Positions 1-9,039 of a stretch of DNA of 49,329 bases are shown in pieces. The position numbers and the translations under genes are program-made. Below the pieces are notes generated by a model. The model was not told where the DNA came from. It did no database searches and was given only the letters and a program-made list of their open reading frames with translations. Where the stretch lies: positions 1 to 49,329 of the forward strand of contig WSZT01000064.1 of assembly GCA_013139985.1 (NCBI GenBank). The letters run 5' to 3'. Within the stretch, counting starts at the first letter, position 1. Each line of letters starts with the position of its first letter. Source of the DNA: Candidatus Methanophagales archaeon (GTDB lineage: Archaea > Halobacteriota > Syntropharchaeia > Alkanophagales > Methanospirareceae).

Positions 1-1188
1 ACGCCAGCAAAATGGATACGAATGCGAATACCGCTCCTCTTTGTATAATATACCTCGCTGATCCAACATTTCTATTATCGGCCTATCGGCATCCTTCACG
101 AACATACCTTCCAGTGGCGGAACTTCACTCGTAAAGCGACCTTCGGCATTCACGGGCTGAGAAAAGCCCAACTTCTTATCTCGGCATACCTCATAATCAT
201 CTTCGCCAAATGCCGGTGCTATATGAACAACGCCCGTACCTTCTTCCAGAGTAACGAAATCAGCGGTGACTACTTTCTGTGAATCACCACCCTCTATCGT
301 TGCGAACTCAAAAAGCCGTTCGTATTCTAAATCTGCCAAATCTGCACCCGTATACCTCTCTATTATTTCATATTCCGATTCTAAAGCATCTAATCGCGAT
401 TCCGCGAGTATCAAATCCTCTTCTTTTGCTCTGGCTTTAACTCTCGCTTTTACATATCGGTTTTCCGGATGAACAGCAAGTGCAATATTACCCAACAATG
501 TCCAGGGCGTAGTTGTCCAGGCCAATAGATACGTGTCCGACTGCTTCAATTTGAACTTCACATATATTGATGGGTCTTCTACATCACGATAGCCCTGTGC
601 TACTTCATGACTACTTAGCGTGGTCTCACATCGCGGACAGTAAGGAACGACCTTATGCCCCTTATAAAGCAAACCCTTTTTCCAGGTCTCCTTTAACGAC
701 CACCAGACGGATTCGATATATTTGTTATCAAAAGTGATGTAAGGAGAATCCATATCAATCCAGAATCCCACCCGTTTCGTGGCATTTACCCATTCTTTCT
801 CATAACGGAAGACGGAATCTTTGCATTTCTTGTTGAACTTCTCAATACCGTAGTTCTCTATCTCCCCTTTGGTATTAATGCTCAGATTTTTCTCCACTTC
901 TATCTCCACCGGAAGACCATGGGTGTCCCAGCCCGCTTTCCGCTCTACGTAATAACCTTGCATGGTTCTGTATCGCAGCACAAGGTCTTTCACTACCCTT
1001 GTGAGTATATGTCCTGGATGTGGAAGTCCATTTGCAGTTGGTGGACCCTCGATAAAAACGAACTTCTTACCGTCTTTACGTTGAGTTACGCTGCGCTCAA
1101 AGGTGTCTTCGCTATCCCATAGCTCTAATATCTCTTCTTCCAACTTCACGAAATCTGGTCTTTGCGTTTCGCTTCTGAAATACGCCAT
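1..1188 (-). CDS. ileS: Isoleucyl-tRNA synthetase, N-terminal part (runs off the window)
   Basis: Charges tRNA-Ile with isoleucine in the cytoplasm. Translating the minus strand from the ATG at 1188 gives MAYFRSETQRPDF, then the class I signature HPGH (the HIGH motif) inside a block reading PPTANGLPHPGHILTR, then GWDTHGLPVE, both diagnostic of IleS. The CP1 editing-domain block GTGVVHIAPAFGEDD is visible near 200-260. All 396 codons to the window edge are open; the KMSKS motif and anticodon-binding domain lie outside. A GGAG ribosome binding site sits 8 nt before the ATG, and an AT-rich TATA-like element lies around 1243-1255. It is the most proximal gene of its strand here, with a decayed region upstream. 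Confidence 0.95.
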   Translation of the reverse strand, partial: MAYFRSETQRPDFVKLEEEILELWDSEDTFERSVTQRKDGKKFVFIEGPPTANGLPHPGHILTRVVKDLVLRYRTMQGYYVERKAGWDTHGLPVEIEVEKNLSINTKGEIENYGIEKFNKKCKDSVFRYEKEWVNATKRVGFWIDMDSPYITFDNKYIESVWWSLKETWKKGLLYKGHKVVPYCPRCETTLSSHEVAQGYRDVEDPSIYVKFKLKQSDTYLLAWTTTPWTLLGNIALAVHPENRYVKARVKARAKEEDLILAESRLDALESEYEIIERYTGADLADLEYERLFEFATIEGGDSQKVVTADFVTLEEGTGVVHIAPAFGEDDYEVCRDKKLGFSQPVNAEGRFTSEVPPLEGMFVKDADRPIIEMLDQRGILYKEERYSHSYPFCWR

Positions 1189-1279
1189 ATTTCCTTCTCC
1201 GTCAAAATAAATAATGTACTGTTACTTGTTTGTATGAAGATATAATTTTTATATCCATCATTTTAAATAGTTTTTGTTT

Positions 1280-1543
1280 TTATTTGCTTTTTATTTCTAT
1301 CGTATTCGTTGTTGTACCCAGCGACTTTGTTAATGAATTGAAGGTAATAAGCGAAGAGATATATTCTATCTTCTTTGATACCCTGTCGAGTTCGTCTTTT
1401 ATTTCCGGACCTTTAAAATAAAGGAACTCTGCCAGGCTGAGAGGGAAGACAAAAATATCAAGATGCCTTCCTGTTAGGGAACTCCCAGTAAATAGTTTAC
1501 CCAAAAAGTTTTGATAATTATCATACAAGGACACGGATTTCAC
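1280..1543 (-). pseudogene. Remnant of a DUF4143-type AAA ATPase
   Basis: An 87-codon open frame whose middle resembles the conserved central block of the large archaeal AAA ATPase/DUF4143 family: TGSSLTGRHLDIFVFPLSL followed by AEFLYFKG. In full-length members (about 400 residues) that block reads like TGSSS..LRGR...FPLSFREFL..KG and follows Walker B. No Walker A or B motif or C-terminal domain remains, so this is a fragment. The N-terminal part of the frame overlaps a repeat-like sequence (1528-1612), which suggests the ATPase was broken near it. Family assignment is by remembered motif only. Confidence 0.5.
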
Positions 1544-1612
1544 AGATTTACACAGACGCTACTCTAAAGTCATGATTATTAAATCAGTGTTAATCAGTGT
1601 CTTAGAAATTCT
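1528..1612. repeat. Imperfect palindrome of the 'ggacacggattt' type
   Basis: Left arm aaggacacggatttcacaga is answered about 50 nt later by a right arm aaatcagtgttaatcagtgt, roughly its reverse complement. Related sequences occur at 10187-10253 and 11796-11905. The repeat lies in gene-free, decayed DNA. Confidence 0.5.
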
Positions 1613-1674
1613 TGAAAAATGATACAGTTCTGGTAAATTACCCTTTGTGTGTTCCCTTTATATAAAAAGTGTGG

Positions 1675-1902
1675 ATGAGAGATGATATTAAAAAGAGGAT
1701 ATTAGAAAAAGCTGAGACTGTGGTTGAGCGGATAGAGTTCATCGAAGGGCATCTATCGGATGAAATATTTGGGGATCGGATATTGCGGAAAGTAATTTAG
1801 CGAGCTATTTTGGAAGCGAAGAAGGGTGAAAAATTAAAAGAAGCAAACGGATTAAGAAACCGACTGATATTGCAAAGATCACGTAAAAAGAAACATTCAT
1901 GA
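1675..1902 (+). pseudogene. Decayed HepT-like (DUF86) toxin gene
   Basis: The frame from ATG 1675 reads MRDDIKKRILEKAETVVERI, then EFIEGHLSDEIFGDRILRKV, ends at an in-frame TAG (1798-1800), and continues in the same frame with RAILEAKKGEKLKEANGLRN RLILQ. HepT/DUF86 proteins (RNase component of MNT/HepT modules, about 140 residues) read similarly: ...FIEENLP..F..DR.LRKAIYRAILEAIEA... and near the end ...GLRNRLVH. Thus the start and end are present, the middle (about 60 residues) is deleted, and the catalytic R-x4-6-H lacks its His. No MNT partner is visible. Confidence 0.6.
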
Positions 1903-1919
1903 ACTTTCTGTTTTCGCTA

Positions 1920-3860
1920 CTACACGGCCTTTTTTTCCGCCACACCCTCGAGGATATTTTTCTCCATCATTGTGAAACTCTTTATCTTCTCTATGAACTT
2001 CTTCTTCATTTTACCGACCAATGCATGTTCAAGCACATTCTCTATTGTCGCAACCGGTATTATCTTCACCTTATCCTTATACCGCTCCTCGATGAGCACG
2101 TCATTCAGGTTTGACTGGGGTATCAATATTTCTTTAATACCCGCTTGTGCTGCCGCTTCCACCTTCGCCGTTACTCCTCCTACAGGTAGAACATCACCCC
2201 GCACGGACAAAGAACCTGTCATCGCCACACTCTGGTCCACGGGGATCTCCTCCAGGGAAGATATAACCGCGGTAGCAATTGATACACTGGCGGAATCTCC
2301 TTCCACTCCTTCGTACGTACCTATAAATTGGATATGTATATCTTTACGTGATAGGTCCTTCCCGGTGATTTTCTTGAATACTGCAGAGACATTTTGTACC
2401 GCTTCCTGTGCTATCTCCTGCAATCTACCAGTTGCTATTACCCGTCCTTCATCTCTCGATTGCGCGGGCGTAACCTCCGCGATTATCGGGAGCATGACAC
2501 CGGAATCACCCATTACTGCAAGTCCATTCACCCGTCCTACCTCAACCCCTTCTGTTTTGAATAATTGATAATCCTTCTTATGCTCAAGATACTCATCAGC
2601 CAACTGCTGCTCGACCGACTTTGCCATTGCTTTTGCTTTTATCACATGCTCGCCAGTAGTATATTTAGCGCCTTCTGCATGCGCTATATCGCCTGACACT
2701 CGCACCAATCCGCCGAGGTCACGTAAAATGAGAGTAAGGTGACCTTTTCTGCCGGATCTTCTCCGCGCTTCCCTTATTACCTCTTTCACCCCACTCGTAT
2801 CGAAATGAGGTATCTTTTTGTCTTTTTTTACCTCTTGAGCGATGAATCTGATAAGCTTCTTCCTATTCTCTACCGTATCATCCATCGAATCTTTCATGTA
2901 TATCTCATAGCCATAGCCTTTTATTCGAGAACGTAGTGCAGGATGCATACCTGCTACGGCATCCAGATTACCGGCTGCGACCATAACGAAATCACAGGGT
3001 ACCGGGTCTGTCTTTACCATGGCCCCGGCACTTCTCTCCGATTGACCGGTTATGGCATATTCCTTCTCCTGCATAGCAGTGAGCAGATTTTGCTGCGATT
3101 CTACCCGCAGCGTATTCATTTCATCAATGAAAAGAACGCCTTTATTTGCCTTGTGGATAGCGCCCGCTTCCACTCTATCATGTGCTGGTGTCTCTAATCC
3201 ACCTGATTGATATGGATCATGTCGAACATCGCCGAGTAAAGCACCTGAATGCGATCCTGTTGCATCCACGAATGGTGCAGTCTCATGGCCTGCATTGTTA
3301 ACAAGCAATTTCGGCATCATCGCCTCTTCTTTCGGCATCATCCATCTAAAGACTAAAAGAACAACAGCAGCGGCAATTATTGACCAAAAAATATACTCCA
3401 CCTTGATTTCACCGCCCTGGAAAGCATAAATAACGCCCATACCCATGATGAGGAAGAAAGTGAACATAAGGAACGTATTGCGCATTTGAATGCGTTTCCG
3501 CACTTCTTGTTTCTGTGCATCTACTATCTCTTTCCCCTTACCGCGGGGAACAACTCTTATCTTCGGATTATTTTTATCTTCGGCATTAGGATACGCCAAT
3601 GTATCTTGCAATTCCTCCTTTGGCAGTAATTCCGCCATACTACTTCCAAGCATTGACTTGCCTGTACCGGGCGTGCCTATCAGCATCACATGTCTACTCT
3701 GCGTAGCTGCCTTCTTTATCACCTCCACGCCGCGTTCCTGACCGATTACCTGGTCTATCAGTAACTTTGGAACTTCTATGCCCTCTGTTGTCTTTAGATC
3801 TACCCCGGCTAACAGGTCGGTCTCAACTTGCCCATCCTTATCTACTTCTGATTCGGTCAT
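1920..3860 (-). CDS. lonB: Archaeal membrane-anchored Lon protease (LonB)
   Basis: ATP-dependent protease of the cytoplasmic membrane that degrades misfolded and regulatory proteins. 646 residues, normal for archaeal LonB. Order: Walker A GTPGTGKS (62-69); two membrane segments (about 129-147 and 155-172) inserted between Walker A and Walker B, the LonB hallmark; Walker B GVLFIDEMNT (241-250); and a C-terminal S16 protease domain with the catalytic Ser in EGDSAS (about S525) and Lys in GGVTAKVEAA (about K566). No long N-terminal domain as in bacterial LonA. It lies 127 nt downstream of the broken aspartokinase gene and has its own promoter region with two perfect palindromes, so stress- or repressor-controlled expression is likely. 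Confidence 0.96.
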   Translation of the reverse strand: MTESEVDKDGQVETDLLAGVDLKTTEGIEVPKLLIDQVIGQERGVEVIKKAATQSRHVMLIGTPGTGKSMLGSSMAELLPKEELQDTLAYPNAEDKNNPKIRVVPRGKGKEIVDAQKQEVRKRIQMRNTFLMFTFFLIMGMGVIYAFQGGEIKVEYIFWSIIAAAVVLLVFRWMMPKEEAMMPKLLVNNAGHETAPFVDATGSHSGALLGDVRHDPYQSGGLETPAHDRVEAGAIHKANKGVLFIDEMNTLRVESQQNLLTAMQEKEYAITGQSERSAGAMVKTDPVPCDFVMVAAGNLDAVAGMHPALRSRIKGYGYEIYMKDSMDDTVENRKKLIRFIAQEVKKDKKIPHFDTSGVKEVIREARRRSGRKGHLTLILRDLGGLVRVSGDIAHAEGAKYTTGEHVIKAKAMAKSVEQQLADEYLEHKKDYQLFKTEGVEVGRVNGLAVMGDSGVMLPIIAEVTPAQSRDEGRVIATGRLQEIAQEAVQNVSAVFKKITGKDLSRKDIHIQFIGTYEGVEGDSASVSIATAVISSLEEIPVDQSVAMTGSLSVRGDVLPVGGVTAKVEAAAQAGIKEILIPQSNLNDVLIEERYKDKVKIIPVATIENVLEHALVGKMKKKFIEKIKSFTMMEKNILEGVAEKKAV

Positions 3861-3906
3861 CGCTTTCCTTTTTCACCTCCCACTTAGTTTATGTCACTCA
3901 TATGAT

Positions 3907-3942
3907 AAAAAGGTTGTAACCTTTCATTGTACATAATGTACA
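3907..3942 (-). promoter_or_regulatory. Two palindromic operator candidates upstream of lonB
   Basis: 3909-3924 is an AAAGGTT-gt-AACCTTT palindrome that merges into a TATA-like run (minus strand ctttttatcatatg). 3928-3942 is the perfect palindrome TGTACAT-A-ATGTACA. Both lie 48-82 nt upstream of the lonB start, where an archaeal repressor or activator would act. Confidence 0.5.
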
Positions 3943-3987
3943 TTATTTCTTTGGTAAAGATTTTAAAACTTTTTGAAAGGAAGGTTT

Positions 3988-5391
3988 TTAGGATCCCATC
4001 TCAAAGACATCATGTATTGCTTGCGCTGCTTTATATGCTTCCTCCTTCTGTACCACAAAAGAGATATTAAATTCCGAACTGCCCTGAGAAATCATTTTCA
4101 CACTTATCCCTTCATTACCAAGAGCGGAGAAGACTTTACCTGCGACTCCTACTGTTCCTGCCATACCCACGCCAACAACACCTACTGTACAAACGTTGCT
4201 ATTGTATGATATGTCCCTAATTACCGTGTCAACTGCGGGTATGCTTTGTATTGCGTCAATAGCTCGTTACACTTGTGCACTATCAATAACAAGTGATAGT
4301 GTCCTTTCAGAGGAGCCATGACTTATCATGATGATGTCTACATTTTTAGCCGCCAGGACAGAAAATATACGAGATGCAATGTCCGATATACTTCCAATAC
4401 CAGTTCCCGCGATATTGACAATTGAGGTGTTTTCAATAAGCGTAATAGCTTTAGCGGCCTTTTTGGTCGTCTCTTGCTCTTCTCCGATAAGCGTGCCTTC
4501 GTCATCGGGGTTGAGCAAATTTTTCACCCTAATCGGGATCTTTTTTTTCATTATGGGCTCTATTGCCCTAGGATGGAGTACAGCAGCACCGAAATACGAT
4601 AATTCCATTGCCTCTATGTATGATATATAGGGTATCTTTCTCGCATTCTTTATCCGTTTGGGGTCTGCACTCATTATACCCTCTGTATCCTTCCAGAGCC
4701 ATATCTCATCGGCATCTATCGCCGCCCCTATTATAGTGGCGGTATAGTCCGAGCCACCCCGACCAAGAGTTGTTATCTTCCCTTCTTTCGTTTCACCGGT
4801 AAATCCACACACAACAGGTATCTTATCTCCTAACAAAGGCATAATTCGCGCTCTTACCTCTTGCTCTATACCTCCCATCAATTGCGCACTACCATATTCT
4901 GCATTTGTTATTATCCCAATGTCACCGCCTGTAAAGTGCACTGCATCTATACCTGCTGATTGTATCGCGCCAGCCAGTATGGGTGCAGCCAATCGTTCGC
5001 CGAAAGAGCCGATGTAGTCAAGAGATCGTAATGTTAATTCACCTAAAAGACAGATACCAGTCAAAGCTTTCTCCATTTCCGCTGTTCTTTCTTTTATTTC
5101 ATCCTTTACTTTTTTTAGTACCGGTGTGTCGTCTATCGCCACAGAAGCCACCATATTATGCTTATTTCGTAATTCACCTACGAACTCCTTCACCTTTTCC
5201 ACTTTACCTTCTTCTGCTATCCTATTCGCATGCTCATAGATTGTGTCAGTGACAGCATAAATCGCAGAGGTCACAACGACAATCTCCATATTTTCTGCTG
5301 CTTCTTTGGATCGCATCACTAAATTTGCCGCTGTCTTTATCTTTTCGCCATTTGCGACTGCAGTACCACCAAATTTCATCACTACTCGCAT
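3988..5391 (-). pseudogene. Aspartate kinase interrupted by an in-frame TAA
   Basis: Aspartokinase phosphorylates aspartate, the first step to Lys, Thr and Met. The kinase domain begins MRVVMKFGGTAVANGEKIKT (KFGGTS-like motif) and contains LGRGGSDYTAT and the aspartate-kinase WKDTEGIMSADP block. The first ACT domain ends in LVIDSAQV, then TAA (4267-4269), after which the same frame continues RAIDAIQSIPAVDTVIRDIS and a complete second ACT repeat to 3988. Without the stop, length would be about 468 residues, typical of archaeal aspartokinases. A family K (AAA) at this place would need one substitution to give TAA. ATG 5391 is preferred over GTG 5409 because of conserved start and upstream purine-rich sequence. 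Truncation removes half of the regulatory ACT pair; a truncated kinase plus a separate 60-residue ACT protein is possible, as is sequencing error. Confidence 0.88.
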
Positions 5392-5553
5392 TCTCTTCTC
5401 ACGTCCCACCTCTCACATCTATTTACCATCAATCCACAAATACAATTCTGAAATATCAATAAATTTATATGAGGAGATTAATGCTTACATAATATCTAAT
5501 ACTATTAAAATTTAATTTATTATATAGTGTATGAGACGAGGTAAGAATGTAAA

Positions 5554-7203
5554 ATGGCAGGACAATTAGGTGGAATACCCATATTAGTGTTGAAGGCAGG
5601 GAGTGAACGTACAAAAGGTAGAGATGCGCAGATCGCGAATATAAATGCGGCGAAAGCAGTTGGAGATGCTGTTCGCACCACGTTGGGCCCAAAAGGGATG
5701 GATAAAATGCTTGTGGATTCTCTTGGTGACGTGGTTATAACAAACGACGGTGTGACGATCCTCAAGGAGATGGACATAGATAGTCCAGCAGCGAAGATGA
5801 TGGTGGAAGTAGCGAAAACAGTGGAGGACGTGGCTGGTGACGGCACGACCACTGCTGTGGTTCTTGGTGCAGAACTGCTAAAGAAGGCAGAGGATCTACT
5901 GGAACTGAAGCTACATCCAACGGTAATCACATTAGGCTATCGGCTCGCGGCTGAGAAGGCGAAGAAGGTGCTGGATGAAATCGGAAAGGATATAGATATA
6001 GAAGATGTGGGAGAACTGAAGAAGATAGCAGAGACAGCGATAACAGGAAAAGCCGCTGATGCATCTCGTGATTTCCTCGCTGAGATTGCGATCAATGCAG
6101 ATAAGGCAGTAGCAGAAGAAGTTTCTAAAGGTAAAAGAGTGGTTGACGTAGATAACATAAACGTAGAGAAGAAAGTCGGGGGTAGAATGAGCGAGACCGA
6201 GTTAGTGCAGGGGATGGCAATAGACAAAGAGATTGTGCATCCTGGTATGCCAACGAAGATAGAAGACGCGAAAATAGCATTGATTAACGCATCACTTGAA
6301 GTGAAGAAGACAGAAATGAGTGCAGAGATAAAGATACAGTCTTCGGGCCAGTTGAAAAGTTTCCTCGCGGAAGAGGAGCAGATGTTGCACCAGATGGCGG
6401 AGCAGCTAAAAGAAAGCGGTGCGAATGTCGTGATATGCCAGAAGGGGATAGACGATGTGGTACAGCATTATCTCGCAAAGGCAGGGATTGCTGCGGTGAG
6501 AAGAGCGAAGAAAAGTGATATGGAAAAACTGGAAAAAGCAACTGGCGGTAACGTAGTGAATGCAGTAGAGCTGATAAGTAAGACGGATTTAGGTTATGCG
6601 GGATTGGTAGAGGAGCGTAAAATATCAGGATCTAAGATGCTGTTCATAGAGCAATGCAAGAACCCTCATGCGGTCTCCATTATAGTAAGGGGCGGGACAG
6701 AACAGGTGGTAGATGAAGTCGACAGGTCGTTAAATGATACGCTTCGTGTGGTGGGCTGCATAATAGAGGACGGTAAAGCAATTGCGGGTGGCGGTGCTGT
6801 GGAAACAGAGATAGCGTTGAGAGTAAGAGAATACAGTGCGTCACTAAAAGGACGGGAGCAATTAGCGGTGGAGAAATTCGCAGAGGCATTGGAGATAATA
6901 CCGCGTACATTAGCGGAAAATTCGGGGCTCGATCCGATAGATAAGCTGGTAGAGCTGAAAGCAGCACATGAACGTGGTGAAAAGACCGCGGGCCTGGACG
7001 TTTATACCGGTAAAGTCGTGGATATGTGGCAACGAGGCGTTATAGAGCCGTTAAGATTGAAGAAACAGGTAATGGACTCTGCAGTAGAGGCGGCTATAAT
7101 GATTCTCAAGATAGACGATGTGATCGCATCGAGTAGAGAAGCGCCTCAGGCACCTCCTCCTGGTGCGGGTGGTGGTATGCCGGGCGGTATGATGCCCTAC
7201 TGA
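5554..7203 (+). CDS. thsA: Thermosome subunit (group II chaperonin)
   Basis: Forms the double-ring archaeal chaperonin that folds cytosolic proteins with ATP. 549 residues, normal length. Family motifs are clear: [13 protein letters not shown] (about 43-55), the ATP-binding/hydrolysis block [10 protein letters not shown] (about 95-104), a GGG block [14 protein letters not shown] in the C-terminal equatorial domain, [15 protein letters not shown], and the Gly/Met-rich tail [14 protein letters not shown] 5554 follows a GAGGT Shine-Dalgarno (5538-5542). AT-rich TATA-like stretches lie at 5464-5470 and 5515-5526. A T-rich terminator follows directly. The gene appears monocistronic; no second thermosome gene is in the window. 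Confidence 0.97.
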   Translation: MAGQLGGIPILVLKAGSERTKGRDAQIANINAAKAVGDAVRTTLGPKGMDKMLVDSLGDVVITNDGVTILKEMDIDSPAAKMMVEVAKTVEDVAGDGTTTAVVLGAELLKKAEDLLELKLHPTVITLGYRLAAEKAKKVLDEIGKDIDIEDVGELKKIAETAITGKAADASRDFLAEIAINADKAVAEEVSKGKRVVDVDNINVEKKVGGRMSETELVQGMAIDKEIVHPGMPTKIEDAKIALINASLEVKKTEMSAEIKIQSSGQLKSFLAEEEQMLHQMAEQLKESGANVVICQKGIDDVVQHYLAKAGIAAVRRAKKSDMEKLEKATGGNVVNAVELISKTDLGYAGLVEERKISGSKMLFIEQCKNPHAVSIIVRGGTEQVVDEVDRSLNDTLRVVGCIIEDGKAIAGGGAVETEIALRVREYSASLKGREQLAVEKFAEALEIIPRTLAENSGLDPIDKLVELKAAHERGEKTAGLDVYTGKVVDMWQRGVIEPLRLKKQVMDSAVEAAIMILKIDDVIASSREAPQAPPPGAGGGMPGGMMPY

Positions 7204-7222
7204 TTTTTTTTATTTTTTATTG
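7204..7222 (+). terminator. Oligo-T terminator after the thermosome gene
   Basis: Immediately after the TGA the + strand reads tttttttattttttatt, a typical hairpin-free archaeal T-rich terminator. Confidence 0.65.
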
Positions 7223-7239
7223 TAGATAAAGTATATTTT

Positions 7240-7313
7240 TTGCCACCGAGTAGAGTACACCGAGAGCACCGAGTATTTTCCCTCTGTGTGCTCGGTGGCC
7301 TCTGTGGCCAGCT
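7240..7313. repeat. Imperfect palindrome of the 'ccaccgag' type
   Basis: Left arm gccaccgagtagagtaca...gagcaccgag and right arm ctcggtggcctctgtggc are inverted copies around tattttccctctgtgtg. It lies in intergenic DNA after the thermosome terminator and resembles in style the inverted pair at 39094-39170. Confidence 0.5.
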
Positions 7314-7480
7314 ATCCTTTTTGATTTTGTTACAGGCTCTGCACCTATTTACGTGCGGGGTTTGTGTTCCACAGAAGAACTCAATCCTCCTGCGATATTT
7401 CACTTCTCTCTATAATTCAGCATCCGGTATTCCGCCTTATAAGGATCATAAACGGTATTATTCTGATAATCATTTTGCAG

Positions 7481-8326
7481 TTATATCATCGGTTCTGGTT
7501 GTCTCGCTTTGGGAAGCACAGGTAACCGCATATTACTCAGCAACAACGTACTTTTGACCTCTTTCGCACGTTCTAAAAGTAATTCCTTGCCTTCGGTAGT
7601 GAGCGCGAATATCGGGATTGCGGTACCGGCCTGTAAAATAGCCTTCTCACCTGCGAGTGCTCTTATCGGCTCCGAGGCACATGCAGTAACCAGGTCAGCG
7701 ATTTCAACGAACGCCTCGGCATCTTTTCGTGATATGCCGGTGAGATGCACACCGAATATCACTGCCTGCTCGCTGATAGCTCTACATTTTTGGGCGTCTT
7801 CCAGTGTGGCTACCGTGACACCCACTCTTTCGTATCCATTGCGAATAGCCATCTGTAACCCCGCGTTCTGGTCTATTCTCGGCGGATCCAGTACCTCCCC
7901 CTCTTTCGCCTTCACCTTCTTTAATATCCCCTCTACCGGTGTGGTCTCGATTACACCACTTAGCCTTGCCCCTATCCCCTGCACCAGTGCGGGATTAGAA
8001 GTGACTACTGTGCCTGCACCTTCACAAACTGTTACAGCGGCATCGAGCAGACCACTGCGAAGTGCAGTCATGAATGTTTCGGAAGTGCCAAAGCCAACAA
8101 AAACTTCTAACCCCAGTTCTCTAGCCGCAGTACACAACCCGAAATCACGTATCCTGAATTCTACGTTCTCTTTTATCACTCGCTCGTTCAGCGCCTTTAT
8201 CCCGCGCATCTTTTCCCATAACGGGCAATAACTGAGCTGTGGCTTGCCAACTTCTACCACCTTACCGTCCTCAATCACCACCCGCGCTTTACCCAGGGTT
8301 TCAAGCACATGTCTATCTCTGCTCAT
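7481..8326 (-). CDS. Methanogenesis marker protein 8 family (DUF2099)
   Basis: 281-residue cytosolic protein of unknown biochemical function, restricted as far as known to methanogens and their methane/alkane-oxidising relatives. Recognised from VVIEDGKVVEVG near the N-terminus, FRIRDFGLCTAARELGLE, FVGFGTSE.FMTALRSGLLD AAVTVCEGAGTVV, NPALVQGIGARLSGVIET and IDQNAGLQMAIRNGYERVGV. Conserved Cys occur in YCPLWEK, GLCTAAR and VCEGAG. It is convergent with the thermosome gene. Upstream (8327-8390) is a short AT-rich region shared with the end of the FKBP gene. The family assignment is from memory; no mechanism is claimed. Confidence 0.8.
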   Translation of the reverse strand: MSRDRHVLETLGKARVVIEDGKVVEVGKPQLSYCPLWEKMRGIKALNERVIKENVEFRIRDFGLCTAARELGLEVFVGFGTSETFMTALRSGLLDAAVTVCEGAGTVVTSNPALVQGIGARLSGVIETTPVEGILKKVKAKEGEVLDPPRIDQNAGLQMAIRNGYERVGVTVATLEDAQKCRAISEQAVIFGVHLTGISRKDAEAFVEIADLVTACASEPIRALAGEKAILQAGTAIPIFALTTEGKELLLERAKEVKSTLLLSNMRLPVLPKARQPEPMI

Positions 8327-8391
8327 TCTAATTTTATATTTGTATCTAAACTATAACTTCTACCTATAAATTTAATTTAGGACGCAGATTA

Positions 8392-9003
8392 TTAAGCAGA
8401 TGAGACGATCTCAACGAGCTGAATCTCAAATGTCAGGTTTTTGCCGGCTAAACGATGGTTCGCATCTAACGTCACGTCCGAGTCTGTGACATTGGTTATG
8501 GTAAAACGAATTATTTGACCATCCGGTTGACTGGCTTGTAACATCTGACCAAGTTCAAGTTCCGAGTCCTGAGGAAATTGGTCTCGAGCAACCACCTGTA
8601 CCAAATCCGCACGGTATGGGCCATAAGCCTGATCTGCCGGGATGGTGATGGTTTTTGATTCGCTCAGATTCAGCCCCTCTACACCTTTATCAAAGCCCGG
8701 GATCATCTGGCCCTGACCAATAGTAAATTCCAGAGGCTCGCGCCCGACAGAGCTATCAAATACTGTGCCATCATCCAATGTGCCCGTGTAGTGAACCTTA
8801 ATGGTATCACCCACCTTTGCCTGTGCTATTTCATTTTGATCCGCTACAATTTCTTCTTGATGCTCTTCCAGCTCAACTGATTCTGATTCGGGCTGCACGT
8901 CACCGTCTTCAACACAGCCAGAGGCCAGAAGCAGGATAATCAGGATAGTTAATATGCCAATTAGTTTTGTGGATTGCGAACGCATTTTTTTTTCAGTCCT
9001 CAT
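8392..9003 (-). CDS. Secreted FKBP-type peptidyl-prolyl isomerase, lipoprotein
   Basis: Likely catalyses cis-trans isomerisation of prolyl bonds in exported proteins. 203 residues. The N-terminus has a basic stretch, a hydrophobic segment (about 14-27) and a lipobox-like LLLASGC (Cys30), followed by an acidic linker (about 31-60), so it is probably a lipid-anchored exported protein. The FKBP core begins VGDTIKVHYTGTLDDGTVFD SS, with FTIGQGQMIPGFDKGVEGL. The tail NHRLAGKNLTFEIQLVEI is the SlyD-like insert-in-flap arrangement. A second Met (start 8985) is an equally good start. Divergent from trm1 with only 36 nt between them. Confidence 0.88.
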   Translation of the reverse strand: MRTEKKMRSQSTKLIGILTILIILLLASGCVEDGDVQPESESVELEEHQEEIVADQNEIAQAKVGDTIKVHYTGTLDDGTVFDSSVGREPLEFTIGQGQMIPGFDKGVEGLNLSESKTITIPADQAYGPYRADLVQVVARDQFPQDSELELGQMLQASQPDGQIIRFTITNVTDSDVTLDANHRLAGKNLTFEIQLVEIVSSA

Positions 9004-9039
9004 TTATTAATTGATTATTGATGTGTCTATATATATAAA

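Noticed and set aside
1798-1800. TAG in the HepT relic read as pyrrolysine
   Set aside because: The gene also has a large internal deletion and lacks its catalytic His, so it is simply decayed.
1972-2568. A 198-codon open frame on the + strand inside lonB
   Set aside because: It is antisense to a fully convincing LonB gene and its composition is that of a shadow frame.
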